A program made the translations under genes and the position numbers. This document shows, one piece after another, positions 50,232 to 58,491 of a stretch of DNA of 64,000 nucleotides. The notes beneath the pieces were generated by a model, which saw nothing but the letters and a program-made list of their open reading frames with translations, searched no databases and had not been told where the DNA came from. Source of the DNA: Cyclobacteriaceae bacterium (GTDB taxonomy: Bacteria; Bacteroidota; Bacteroidia; Cytophagales; Cyclobacteriaceae). The stretch lies in assembly GCA_016787665.1 (NCBI GenBank), contig JAEUUC010000013.1:409365-473364 (forward strand), given 5' to 3'. Within the stretch, counting starts at the first letter, position 1; every line of letters begins with the position of its first letter.

Positions 50232-52451
50232 ATGGATACTACGATCACAAAAAAAAACACGATAAACGGGGAAGCCAAATGCCCGTTTCATGGCGGTGAA
50301 GTGAAAAAAGCCGGTGGCACGGGAACCCACAACCGCGACTGGTGGCCCAATCAGTTGAAGCTCAATATTCTACGTCAGCATTCATCGCTGGCCAACCCCA
50401 TGGGCGAGAAGTTCGACTATGCCAAAGAGTTTAAGAAACTGAACCTCAAAGCCCTCAAGAAAGATATTTTCAAATTGATGACCACCTCCCAAAGCTGGTG
50501 GCCGGCTGACTACGGGCATTACGGCCCTCTCTTCATCCGCATGGCCTGGCATTCGGCCGGTACATACCGGATTTCGGACGGACGCGGTGGTGCCGGTTCC
50601 GGCACCCAGCGCTTTGCTCCGCTCAACAGTTGGCCCGATAATACGAATCTGGACAAGGCCCGACTCCTGCTTTGGCCGATCAAGCAAAAGTATGGCAATA
50701 AGATCTCCTGGGCCGATCTGATGATTCTGGCCGGTAACTGTGCGCTGGAGTCGATGGGCTTCAAAACGTTTGGCTTTGCAGGCGGCCGGGAAGATGTCTG
50801 GCAGCCGGAGGAAGATGTGTATTGGGGTTCAGAAAGCAAATGGTTGGATGACAAGCGTTACACGGGCGATCGCGAACTGGAAAATCCGCTGGCCGCAGTT
50901 CAAATGGGTTTGATTTATGTGAACCCCGAAGGCCCCAACGGAAAGCCTGACCCGCTGGCAGCTGCGCGCGACATCCGCGAAACGTTCGGTCGCATGGCCA
51001 TGAATGATGAAGAAACCGTGGCCCTGATTGCCGGTGGTCACACGTTTGGCAAAACACACGGAGCGGCTGATCCCTCGAAATATGTAGGCCCCGAACCGGC
51101 AGCTGCCTCCATTGAAGAGCAGGGCCTGGGGTGGAAGAACTCGTTTGGACCGGGCAATGGCGCACATACCATCACCAGTGGGTTGGAAGGGGCATGGACC
51201 ACCACGCCCACCCAGTGGAGCAATAACTACTTCGAGAACTTGTTTGGGTTCGAGTGGGAGTTAACCAAGAGCCCGGCTGGCGCTCACCAATGGAGGCCGA
51301 AGGGCAATGCGGGGGCCGGTACTGTGCCTGATGCACACGATGCCGCAAAACGCCATGCCCCGATGATGCTCACCACTGATCTGGCCCTGCGGGTTGATCC
51401 GGCCTATGAAAAAATTTCGCGCGACTTTTTCCAGAACCCGAAGAAATTTGCGGACGCCTTTGCACGGGCGTGGTTCAAACTCACGCACCGCGATATGGGC
51501 CCGTTGCCACGCTACCTCGGCCCCGAGGTGCCGAAGGAAGTTCTGATCTGGCAAGATCCACTCCCGGCAGCTAAGAAATACAAATTAACCCCCGGTGATA
51601 TTGCGGGGTTGAAGACGAAAGTGGCGGCATCAGGGCTGTCGGTAGGCGAGTTGGTATCCACCGCCTGGGCTTCGGCTTCCACGTTCCGGGGCTCCGACAA
51701 GCGCGGGGGTGCCAACGGGGCACGCATCCGGCTGGCCCCTCAACGCAACTGGGAAGTCAATAACCCGGCTCGTTTGAATAAAGTGCTCAAGGCGCTCGAA
51801 GCGATTCAGGCAAAATTCAACAAGGGTAAGAAAGTAGTTTCCATGGCCGACCTCATCGTGTTGGCCGGTGGCGTGGGTATCGAGATGGCGGCCAAGAAGG
51901 CCAAGCTTTCGGTTAAAGTTCCGTTTACGCCTGGTCGCGTTGATGCCAACCAGGAGCATACCGATGTAGAGTCTTTTGCGGTACTCGAACCGGCAGCCGA
52001 TGGCTTCCGCAACTATAAAAACAAAAAGCACAAGGCAGCAGCCGAGGACATGCTGGTGGACAAAGCGCAATTGCTGACGCTTACCGCTCCGGAAATGACA
52101 GTGCTGGTGGGCGGCCTGCGTGTGCTGAATACCAACTTCGACAACTCGAAACATGGCGTGTTTACCCGCAAGCCGGGAACGCTGTCGAATGATTTCTTCG
52201 TCAACCTGCTGGATTTGAACACAACCTGGCAGGCCACCGGTAAAGATCAGGAGACGTTTGAAGGGCGCGACCGCAAGACGGGGGCGGTAAAATGGACCGG
52301 AACCCGGGTTGATCTCATCTTTGGTTCAAACTCCGAGCTGCGCGCGCTGGCCGAAGTGTACGGCAGTTCCGATTCGGAGGCGAAGTTTGTTGAGGATTTC
52401 ATTGCGGCCTGGGGGAAGGTGATGAACCTCGATCGCTTTGACCTTCGCTAG
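50232..52451 (+). CDS. katG: Catalase-peroxidase
   Basis: The protein has 739 aa. The N-terminal catalytic domain has MAWHSAGTYRISDGRGG (distal Trp and His of the adduct), QMGLIYVNPEGPNG (Tyr of the adduct), MAMNDEETVALIAGGHTFGK (Met and proximal-His region). The inactive C-terminal domain repeats TAWASASTFRGSDKRGG and LIVLAGGVGIEMAA. All Met-Tyr-Trp adduct positions are present. It destroys hydrogen peroxide in the cytosol. Preceded by an inverted-repeat operator and followed by a terminator. Confidence 0.97.
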   Translation: MDTTITKKNTINGEAKCPFHGGEVKKAGGTGTHNRDWWPNQLKLNILRQHSSLANPMGEKFDYAKEFKKLNLKALKKDIFKLMTTSQSWWPADYGHYGPLFIRMAWHSAGTYRISDGRGGAGSGTQRFAPLNSWPDNTNLDKARLLLWPIKQKYGNKISWADLMILAGNCALESMGFKTFGFAGGREDVWQPEEDVYWGSESKWLDDKRYTGDRELENPLAAVQMGLIYVNPEGPNGKPDPLAAARDIRETFGRMAMNDEETVALIAGGHTFGKTHGAADPSKYVGPEPAAASIEEQGLGWKNSFGPGNGAHTITSGLEGAWTTTPTQWSNNYFENLFGFEWELTKSPAGAHQWRPKGNAGAGTVPDAHDAAKRHAPMMLTTDLALRVDPAYEKISRDFFQNPKKFADAFARAWFKLTHRDMGPLPRYLGPEVPKEVLIWQDPLPAAKKYKLTPGDIAGLKTKVAASGLSVGELVSTAWASASTFRGSDKRGGANGARIRLAPQRNWEVNNPARLNKVLKALEAIQAKFNKGKKVVSMADLIVLAGGVGIEMAAKKAKLSVKVPFTPGRVDANQEHTDVESFAVLEPAADGFRNYKNKKHKAAAEDMLVDKAQLLTLTAPEMTVLVGGLRVLNTNFDNSKHGVFTRKPGTLSNDFFVNLLDLNTTWQATGKDQETFEGRDRKTGAVKWTGTRVDLIFGSNSELRALAEVYGSSDSEAKFVEDFIAAWGKVMNLDRFDLR

Positions 52452-52471
52452 ATTGTCCTTTGCAGAAAAAG

Positions 52472-52502
52472 AAAAAGTGACCCCACCCGGGTCACTTTTT
52501 TT
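52472..52502 (+). terminator. Rho-independent terminator after katG
   Basis: AAAAAGTGACCC pairs with GGGTCACTTTTT, T-run at the end, 21 bp past the stop. A separate perfect hairpin GTCGCGC-GTAG-GCGCGAC lies at 52556-52573. The 52503-52734 interval shows no gene and no attC. Confidence 0.9.
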
Positions 52503-52734
52503 ATGTCTGGTATGGCCAATAGGAGAGGGGTAAAAATGCTTCATTGGCTAATCAGGTCGCGCGTAGGCGCGACAGGCCGCAAGAGCGCGTAGGTTGTTAC
52601 CGGGTTGGCTTCAGTGCTGATTTTTCAGCCCGAGTTATTGTTGGCCAAATCTCTTCCTATTGCTTTTCAAGAACACTTGCAGCATTGAAGGGTTCGGCAT
52701 GCGCCTGATCTCATTATTTCGCCTCCCTGATTCC

Positions 52735-53013
52735 TCAATTTTTTAAGCCTCGTTCTTTCAAAACAGCTTCTAAATCCTGGTTCTGATTTGGATTCTTAAG
52801 TAATTTGTAAATGAAAAACACGGGAATCAGCATGGGAATCAGGAATCCCAAATGTTTTTGGGGAGACAGGCTCCAGGAAACAACCCCGAAAATGAGTATT
52901 CCGGCAAGAAAGCCAATATAGGCGGCATGCCAGATTTTGGATTTCATTAGCTTTTTCTTCTCGACTAAAAGCTCTTCGTTAGTTAGTTTGTAAAGGTCTT
53001 TTTTTTCCATCAT
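52735..53013 (-). CDS. Cassette 1: two-helix membrane protein
   Basis: The protein has 92 aa from ATG at 53013. A helical N terminus (MMEKKDLYKLTNEELLVEKK) precedes two TM helices (HAAYIGFLAGILIFGVVSW and LGFLIPMLIPVFFIYKLL) and a short acidic tail. Upstream codons of the longer frame are translated attC sequence and were removed. It is the leftmost cassette gene. No recognisable attC lies on its 3' side. Confidence 0.6.
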   Translation of the reverse strand: MMEKKDLYKLTNEELLVEKKKLMKSKIWHAAYIGFLAGILIFGVVSWSLSPQKHLGFLIPMLIPVFFIYKLLKNPNQNQDLEAVLKERGLKN

Positions 53014-53043
53014 ACTCTCGTGATTTTCTACTAAAACACTATT

Positions 53044-53170
53044 TGCGCGTTTGTGTTTACGCCATGGTGCCTTTCCGAAGCCGCATTTTGCCCCCGACAC
53101 CAAACGTTAAACGAAGATATAAACTCTGGGCTACACGTCACGGCACCATTGCAGAAACATGCTGTTGTAG
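53044..53170 (-). repeat. attC-like site A
   Basis: Class-2 arms: GTTTACGCCATGGTGCC against GGCACCATTGCAGAAAC. The R'' side is intact (GTTGTAG at 53164), but the R' core has decayed to GCG in place of GTT. This is the site at the distal end and may be dead. Confidence 0.7.
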
Positions 53171-53177
53171 TGCGTTT

Positions 53178-53774
53178 TTACTTCTCCATATTCAATATCA
53201 AGTCTGATTTGTCGTTTTTCATTTCGTCAATAACACTGAGAACGTATCCAATGCCTTCATCGTCCTTCTGTTCTTTATAAAATTTGACAAGTCGATGATT
53301 TAGGAATTCTCGATCGTTAAAGTCCCAAAAGCCTATGAGATTTTCATTGTCGGGAGAAATGAATGGGTTATTGTTTTTGATTGAACGACCCTGGATTAAA
53401 TAACTCCAAATTGTCATTAAGTCCTTGTCAGCTGCTTTGTCAATAATCCTACTGGTTTTCTCATACCTTTTGGTGTACATCATCGGTCCCACGATTTGAA
53501 ATCTTCCTTGTCCGGGTCCAATGTCGCAGTAGGTCAAGAAGTATTCAAATATCATGAGGTCAATTGTCGGTTGACTCCATTCTTGAACTTTGTCGTTAGC
53601 GTTCTCCTTTAATAATAGTTCCAATTCAACACTCACCAATCTTTCATTGTCCTCAGTCAGTGATTGGTCGTTGGTCGAAATAATCCAGTCACGAAACTGT
53701 CCGTAGTCAGTCTCGAAATTTTCTCTCAATGTGTTGCCGTTAGTCGGCTTATAATAAACTATCCTTTGTCCCAT
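53178..53774 (-). CDS. Cassette 2: soluble hypothetical protein
   Basis: The protein has 198 aa from ATG at 53774; the 44 codons in front are attC read-through. No signal peptide, no TM; rich in N, D and Y (MGQRIVYYKPTNGNTLRENF, FLTYCDIGPGQGRFQIVGP, IRDFNDREFLNHRLV-like). No family recognised. It is one of the few cassette products without export or membrane features. Confidence 0.65.
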   Translation of the reverse strand: MGQRIVYYKPTNGNTLRENFETDYGQFRDWIISTNDQSLTEDNERLVSVELELLLKENANDKVQEWSQPTIDLMIFEYFLTYCDIGPGQGRFQIVGPMMYTKRYEKTSRIIDKAADKDLMTIWSYLIQGRSIKNNNPFISPDNENLIGFWDFNDREFLNHRLVKFYKEQKDDEGIGYVLSVIDEMKNDKSDLILNMEK

Positions 53775-53785
53775 GTAAAAATGCC

Positions 53786-53916
53786 CTACAACGTTTGTGT
53801 TTCTGCAGTGGTGCCTTTTCGAAGCCGCGGGCTGTCCCGCGAAACCAAACGTTGGTTTTATAAAAATACTAAAATTTAACTGGTCGCCCGGCCATAGCGC
53901 AAACATGTTGTTAGCA
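53786..53916 (-). repeat. attC-like site B (hybrid)
   Basis: The R' half is class 2 (TGTTTCTGCAGTGGTGCC) while the R'' half is class 1 (CCGGCCATAGCGCAAACA). The inner stems therefore do not pair beyond AAC/GTT. It looks like a crossover between two attC sites. Confidence 0.75.
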
Positions 53917-53927
53917 GCTGGCCGCCA

Positions 53928-54308
53928 TTATCTGTTCTTAATTATTAACTCAATCTTTTTGTCGTCAATAAGATTATCGATGTCGGCAAACTTCAAGTTT
54001 TTGGCGGTCAGTATGTTTATTCTTGGTCGATAAATTTCAATGTCGTTATTGTCAAGCCATGACCAAATGTCAACCGTGTCGGAGTTGTTAATGATGTAAA
54101 TTCGTTTCAAATTCTTTTCAATCGTCCCTAATTCTTTTTTGTCTCGGTTTACTGCAATGTCGCCTTGTCGGCTTTGAAAAAATATTTCTTGATTGTCCCC
54201 GTAATGGTCTTCAATCTCCATTAAATAAAACCCATATGTCATTGAGAAGAGTGTCGCGGTAACAACTAGTCCAAATATTATGAGTCCAATTTTAATGTTT
54301 TTATTCAT
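53928..54308 (-). CDS. Cassette 3: membrane-anchored hypothetical protein
   Basis: The protein has 126 aa, ATG 54308. N-terminal TM (IGLIIFGLVVTATLFSMTYG) then a soluble periplasmic domain with FFQSRQGDIAVNRDKKELGT and TVDIWSWLDNNDIEIYRP. No family recognised. Ends 12 bp before its own attC. Confidence 0.65.
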   Translation of the reverse strand: MNKNIKIGLIIFGLVVTATLFSMTYGFYLMEIEDHYGDNQEIFFQSRQGDIAVNRDKKELGTIEKNLKRIYIINNSDTVDIWSWLDNNDIEIYRPRINILTAKNLKFADIDNLIDDKKIELIIKNR

Positions 54309-54334
54309 TTGTCGTCACTGTATGCGAGGCTTGC

Positions 54335-54465
54335 TGCTAACGTTCGTGTTTCTGCAGTGGTGCCTTTCCGAAGCCGCGTCCTGTCCCACGAAACGAAAAC
54401 GTTAAACGAAGATAAAACTCTAAACTAACCCATCACGGCACCATTGCAGAAACATTTTGTTGTAG
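54335..54465 (-). repeat. attC-like site C
   Basis: Class 2: GTTTCTGCAGTGGTGCC paired with GGCACCATTGCAGAAAC. Cores are CTAAC on the R' side (+ strand) and GTTGTAG on the R'' side. The centre has the conserved ACGAAGATA block. Confidence 0.85.
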
Positions 54466-54990
54466 GGCGTTCACTTTTGCCATCCAATATCCCATCTCTC
54501 GTTCTACATCGCTTTGTAAAGTTTTCACAGCTTTTTTCAAGTAATAGTATGTCCTTATACCAAAGAATAAATAGATCGCATTGAAAGTAATGAAAATGAA
54601 TGTCGGGGTATTCTCTGAACTAATTGTTAGAACATTGAAAATTATAATCATTAATAATAACATTGAATATGCAAGCAGAACAAATGTCATCGGTATATAA
54701 GTCACATAACTTACTTTTAGCTTTGAGTCACAGTCCTCGTATATTCCCTTGGTCACCGCAATACTTGTATTATTAATAAACTTTGTCGGTCTGTAAAGTT
54801 CAAAAGTCCTATTCCTTATCTGTCCGTGGAAATATTTATTATGTCCACTAACACCAAAATAATTTACTTCGTCACTTACATTATCCTCGAAGCACTTTCG
54901 AAAAGTCTGGCGGTCAATACCTAAAAGAAATGAGTAATCTGTCGTCAGTTTAAGTTTTCTAAAAAGTCGGTTGTCCTCTAGTATATCCAT
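54433..54990 (-). CDS. Cassette 4: membrane protein, gene ending inside its attC
   Basis: The protein has 185 aa from ATG at 54990. N-terminal soluble part (LFRKLKLTTDYSFLLGIDRQ, GVSGHNKYFHGQIRNRTFEL), then two TM helices (SYVTYIPMTFVLLAYSMLLL and FIFITFNAIYLFFGIRTYYY). The last ~11 codons and the stop lie inside attC-like site C, so the attC encodes the C terminus. Function unknown. Confidence 0.6.
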   Translation of the reverse strand: MDILEDNRLFRKLKLTTDYSFLLGIDRQTFRKCFEDNVSDEVNYFGVSGHNKYFHGQIRNRTFELYRPTKFINNTSIAVTKGIYEDCDSKLKVSYVTYIPMTFVLLAYSMLLLMIIIFNVLTISSENTPTFIFITFNAIYLFFGIRTYYYLKKAVKTLQSDVEREMGYWMAKVNALQQNVSAMVP

Positions 54991-55005
54991 GTGTCCTAAG
55001 TGAAT

Positions 55006-55136
55006 GCCGTACGTTTGTGTTTGCGATGTGGCCGGCTTCCGAAACCACGCGTTGTCCCACGAACACAAAGGTTGGTTTTATAAAAATGCTAAAATTTAAC
55101 TGGTCGGCCGGCCATAGCGCAAACATGTTGTTGGCA
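55006..55136 (-). repeat. attC-like site D
   Basis: Class 1: GTTTGCGATGTGGCCGG paired with CCGGCCATAGCGCAAAC. The R' core carries a 3-bp deletion (CGTACGGC where CGTTGTACGGC is expected), visible because the other end of the same cassette keeps GTTGTAG. Confidence 0.8.
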
Positions 55137-55143
55137 ACAGTAT

Positions 55144-55944
55144 TTACTGCTCCAACACTTTAAAAACTTTCATATTGTGTTTTAGCACCCGTCCAACCGT
55201 CATGTTGTCGTTGTTGAATACTAACGACTCATATTTACATTGTTCACAGTTCGTCACTTTGTAGGTTATGTTATAACCTTTCTTGCGTTTATCCTTTTCA
55301 AGTATCACGCCTTCAATAATGCACTTGAAGTCCACATTGTCGGAAACATAAGACCAATTAAATAGAAAAGTCCTTTTTGTTCCATCGTAATTGTCGTTCG
55401 GGCTGTATGGTATTTTTACAGTGTCACCTATTTCCATTTTTTCGAATAAGTCCTTGATTCTCTTTTGCTCTGCAATTAAGTCCCTTTCTATTTTGTCCAA
55501 CGATTGTTTATGCTCTAAAAAGTCTCTTGTGTAGCAAGGCTTTTTTTGAAGGAATTGTCCTTTGTTGAAAGCTGTCAAATGAATATTGTCGAGGTTATCA
55601 TATCGTTTCTTTCTAAGCCGGTCAATTTTCGCACTCGACCTGTCATGGTATGATACATAAACCATCATGATAATTTCTAATCGGTCACAGTCGGGCGTTA
55701 ATTTTATGGGAGTCCATTCCATACCTACGAATCCGAAAAGTAAACTGTCGGTCATTACCGGAATTTCGATTTTGAATTCTCCGTTTATGTCGGTCGTCCC
55801 AAGTTGGATTGTGTCGCTGTTTTGAATTCGTACTCCAGGAAGATTTTCAAAATACTCGTCAATGACTTTACCTGTCACTGTTCTTGTTTGTCCACTGACT
55901 GAAAAAGAGATTACTATGAATGTTAACAGGAGTATTTGGCTCAT
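55144..55944 (-). CDS. Cassette 5: exported CarboxypepD_reg-like protein
   Basis: The protein has 266 aa from ATG at 55944, which precedes the signal peptide (MSQILLLTFIVISFSVSGQT); ATG 55974 is also possible. The first domain, TVTGKVIDEYFENLPGVRIQ followed by LGTTDINGEFKIEIP, is the CarboxypepD_reg/DUF4480-type beta-sandwich found at the N terminus of TonB-dependent receptors. The remainder is helical then strand-rich (KCIIEGVILEKDKRKKGYNI). Free-standing here, without plug or barrel. Confidence 0.7.
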   Translation of the reverse strand: MSQILLLTFIVISFSVSGQTRTVTGKVIDEYFENLPGVRIQNSDTIQLGTTDINGEFKIEIPVMTDSLLFGFVGMEWTPIKLTPDCDRLEIIMMVYVSYHDRSSAKIDRLRKKRYDNLDNIHLTAFNKGQFLQKKPCYTRDFLEHKQSLDKIERDLIAEQKRIKDLFEKMEIGDTVKIPYSPNDNYDGTKRTFLFNWSYVSDNVDFKCIIEGVILEKDKRKKGYNITYKVTNCEQCKYESLVFNNDNMTVGRVLKHNMKVFKVLEQ

Positions 55945-55986
55945 GTCGTCTTTGTTTTGAAACCCAATTGTCATGGTAAATATTGT

Positions 55987-56117
55987 TGCCAACGTTTGTG
56001 TTTGCGATGTGGCCGGCTGGCGAAGCCGCGGGCTGTCCCGCGAAATCAAACGTTGGTTTTATAAAAATACTAAAATTTAACTGGTCGCCCGGCCATAGCG
56101 CAAACATGTTGTTGTGC
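55987..56117 (-). repeat. attC-like site E
   Basis: Class 1, near-identical to sites D and H, with GTTTGCGATGTGGCCGG against CCGGCCATAGCGCAAAC. Cores are GCCAAC (R') and GTTGTGC (R''); they do not match each other but each matches the far end of the flanking cassette. Confidence 0.9.
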
Positions 56118-56127
56118 GTTCGTACCG

Positions 56128-56541
56128 CTAGTCCCGCCTTTTAAATTTTTTTCTGATTCGCTTGTCGGTTATCGTTATCGATATGATTCCTGTGAATCTT
56201 TTATTTGTATAAAGTCCCACCGGCTCTTTGTCCGATACATAAATGTCAACATTGTCCGCTGTTAAACTATTTAAGACAAAGTCACGCGTTTTATTATCGT
56301 TTGGATTTATTGGAACACCGTCAACAATTATAAGGGGCATGTACTCATTGTTAGCTTTAGTTGACTGTCTGAAGAATTTGTTTTGAATTATTGTCAGTTG
56401 TTGATTTTTTTCAGTGTCTTTTAATATTGTCAACCACTTTGAGTTTTCTTCAAATGTCGCGTTCGAACTGTCGGAAGAGTCTTGTCCAAACACTAAAAGA
56501 GTCAGCGTAAATAAAATCGATGTCAAAATTAGTTCTTTCAT
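56128..56541 (-). CDS. Cassette 6: exported TonB-plug-like small protein
   Basis: The protein has 137 aa from ATG at 56541. Signal peptide (MKELILTSILFTLTLLVFGQ). The C-terminal ~75 residues read PLIIVDGVPINPNDNKTRD, then LTADNVDIYVSDKEPVGLYT, then FTGIISITI. This is the order of the SusC-type plug domain (PLxVVDG, xxxDIxxIxVLKDxxAxxLYG, GVIxITT). It has no barrel. Possibly a periplasmic decoy or adaptor. Confidence 0.7.
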   Translation of the reverse strand: MKELILTSILFTLTLLVFGQDSSDSSNATFEENSKWLTILKDTEKNQQLTIIQNKFFRQSTKANNEYMPLIIVDGVPINPNDNKTRDFVLNSLTADNVDIYVSDKEPVGLYTNKRFTGIISITITDKRIRKKFKRRD

Positions 56542-56560
56542 CTTTGTCCAGCGGTATGAC

Positions 56561-56690
56561 GCACAACGTTTGTGTTTCTGCAGTGGTGCCTTATCGAAGC
56601 CGCGTCCTGTCCCCGAAACAAAAACGTTGAACGAAGATAACACTTATAACTTACACGTCACTGCGCTATTGCAGAAGCATTTTGTTAGCG
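56561..56690 (-). repeat. attC-like site F
   Basis: Class 2: GTTTCTGCAGTGGTGCC; R'' arm GCGCTATTGCAGAAGC is diverged. Central ACGAAGATAA block present. Confidence 0.8.
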
Positions 56691-56700
56691 GCTGGCACTT

Positions 56701-58122
56701 TTATCTCCATACTATTGTCAGCTTAGAATTTTCTTTTGTAAAATAGTTAGAAGTATTACTAAACGTAATTTCATTCATTGATTTCGGTATATATTCGCTG
56801 AAAGATGCATACCTCTCAATCGGATTCCCGTCAATATCAAAATCAAGTTCAGAATTTTTGTTTTCGTCAATTAGTGCAAGCATTGAGTAAGTGGCGTTTT
56901 TCAAGCCATAAATTTGTATGCTAGCCGTACCTATTGATGTGGTACCAAAAAGGTACCCACCAGTTACAGCTACCTTTTTATTAAAATTATTTTCACTGTC
57001 CATCACCACAAACATTAGTTGTTTTCCTTTTTCTGTCATTGGTATTGCGATATCAAAGTGAAAGTAATTTTGCGAAAAGTAAGATTGATTTAGCGGTTTT
57101 TGATGAAATTGGTATTGGCTTATTTCTTTGGTTAATTCTTTATCAAATCCAAGATGAATCAAAGAGGCTGATGCCATCTCAAAATTTGCTTGTTCGGAAA
57201 ACGGTTTTAGTTCAATGTCCAGAGCAATTTTTGTATCCTGATTGATGTTGAAATAACTTAAATCTTGATCAAAATCAATAATGTTTAGATTGACTTGTTT
57301 GATTTTTTTATGTGAATGAGAGGAAAAGTAAATGGTTTTATTCTCTATGTTGTAAACAATAGACCAAACCGTTTTAAAATTTCCCTTCGGAATGGTTACG
57401 TTTTTCAGCATTTGAAATGCTTTAACTTCTGAAAAATCACTTGAGGTTTTCAGCTTCTTGATTTGATTTTCAAGTATATGATAGCGATATGTTGTAGATG
57501 AATTAGTTTTCTTAATACCCTTGATGTTTTCGATATATTTTTCGGAATACAATACCGATTTATTAGTTATTGCCTGACAAGTGTTGGCTTCTTTTTCAAA
57601 GATTCTAGCTTTCCCATCCAAGTATTCAATAATTACGGATTTGCCGCTAGTGTCTACCAATATGTAATGAATTTTTCCTTTGATCGGATAAATTTTAAGT
57701 TTTTCGATATGGGCAACAACTTCGTCAACAGTTTGAAAATTGTCTAACTGATATTGTATCCACTCCAATTCGTTCAGATAAGTTCTTTCTTCAGAAATAT
57801 TATAGCGGGTGTCCTCCAGCCAAAGCATTTCGACTACAAGTCCTTTCTCGTTCATTCCGCCATAAGGCATTTCTTTTCCGTTTTGGTTGAAAGTGATGCT
57901 TCCGTATTTACTTGTCCAACTTGCAGGAGTTCCATTATGTGTGTAGTAAGCAACTTTTGTTGTGTTCTTTATATTTTTTACAATATATCCTTGGTCAAAA
58001 GTCCAGTCGAAGTTTTTGCCCAACAGGATTGTCTTTCCATTCTTCAATACGAATGAAGAACAAGGATATGCTGACTGCACCAATGTCGTTAGGAATAGAA
58101 GTGTCCAGAAAATGGTTTTCAT
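56701..58122 (-). CDS. Cassette 7: exported Ntn-hydrolase (choloylglycine-type) with C-terminal DUF2141-like part
   Basis: The protein has 473 aa. The signal peptide ends just before CSSFVLKNGKTILLGKNFDW, placing the nucleophile Cys at the mature N terminus, as in linear amide C-N hydrolases. Further blocks: MPYGGMNEKGLVVEMLWLED and IYPIKGKIHYILVDTSGKSV. The C-terminal ~110 residues contain IGTASIQIYGLKNATYSMLA then LIDENKNSELDFDIDG, resembling the DUF2141 pattern. A 1.4-kb gene is large for a cassette. Activity on acyl-amino acids, lactones or bile salts cannot be chosen. Confidence 0.75.
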   Translation of the reverse strand: MKTIFWTLLFLTTLVQSAYPCSSFVLKNGKTILLGKNFDWTFDQGYIVKNIKNTTKVAYYTHNGTPASWTSKYGSITFNQNGKEMPYGGMNEKGLVVEMLWLEDTRYNISEERTYLNELEWIQYQLDNFQTVDEVVAHIEKLKIYPIKGKIHYILVDTSGKSVIIEYLDGKARIFEKEANTCQAITNKSVLYSEKYIENIKGIKKTNSSTTYRYHILENQIKKLKTSSDFSEVKAFQMLKNVTIPKGNFKTVWSIVYNIENKTIYFSSHSHKKIKQVNLNIIDFDQDLSYFNINQDTKIALDIELKPFSEQANFEMASASLIHLGFDKELTKEISQYQFHQKPLNQSYFSQNYFHFDIAIPMTEKGKQLMFVVMDSENNFNKKVAVTGGYLFGTTSIGTASIQIYGLKNATYSMLALIDENKNSELDFDIDGNPIERYASFSEYIPKSMNEITFSNTSNYFTKENSKLTIVWR

Positions 58123-58156
58123 TTTATTCTCTTTCTAAGTTGTATGTTATGCTTGC

Positions 58157-58287
58157 CGCCAACGTTTGTGTTTGCGCAGTGGTGGGACTTTGAAACACTT
58201 CACTGTCCCACGTGGCCAAAACTTGAACGAAGATATAAACTTATAGCTTACACCGAACCCCACCATTGTGCAAACATTTTGTTGGGC
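58157..58287 (-). repeat. attC-like site G
   Basis: Variant class 2: GTTTGCGCAGTGGTGGG against CCCCACCATTGTGCAAAC. Cores GCCAAC and GTTGGGC. ACGAAGATATAAACTTA block in the centre. Confidence 0.85.
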
Positions 58288-58491
58288 GCTGGCCATTTCG
58301 TCCACCGTGACGGAATGGTCAGTCCATATTGCATTTTTCGAAATTGTCTGCGTACGTGAGTCTATGTCGATGCAATTCAAATTGTCTGCGTACAGTTTAA
58401 AAATTTTTATTTTGTCGTCCGTTGTTCTCCCCGTACACGAGTCTATGAACGGATGTTTTGCCGAGGGATAACTGCAAATCAAGTTTTTTAT
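58288..58491. other. Extra segment in cassette 8, no supported gene
   Basis: About 200 bp lie between the M20 gene stop and its attC. It holds two short direct repeats (around GTCTGCGTACGTGAGTCTAT at 58347 and a GTCTGCGTACAG copy at 58384, plus CGTACACGAGTCTATG at 58431). The only frame there runs into the attC with a weak TTG start, so no gene is called. Confidence 0.4.

Noticed and set aside
1..52700. Prophage or integrative conjugative element
   Set aside because: No phage structural, integrase, relaxase or conjugation genes were seen.
53774..53906. N-terminal extension of cassette genes beginning MFALWPGDQLNFSIF
   Set aside because: The same peptide opens several cassette frames because it is the translated attC site; the true starts lie after the R' core.
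58147..58482. 111-aa minus-strand frame behind the M20 gene
   Set aside because: TTG start, no ribosome-binding context, and more than 40 C-terminal codons are attC sequence.
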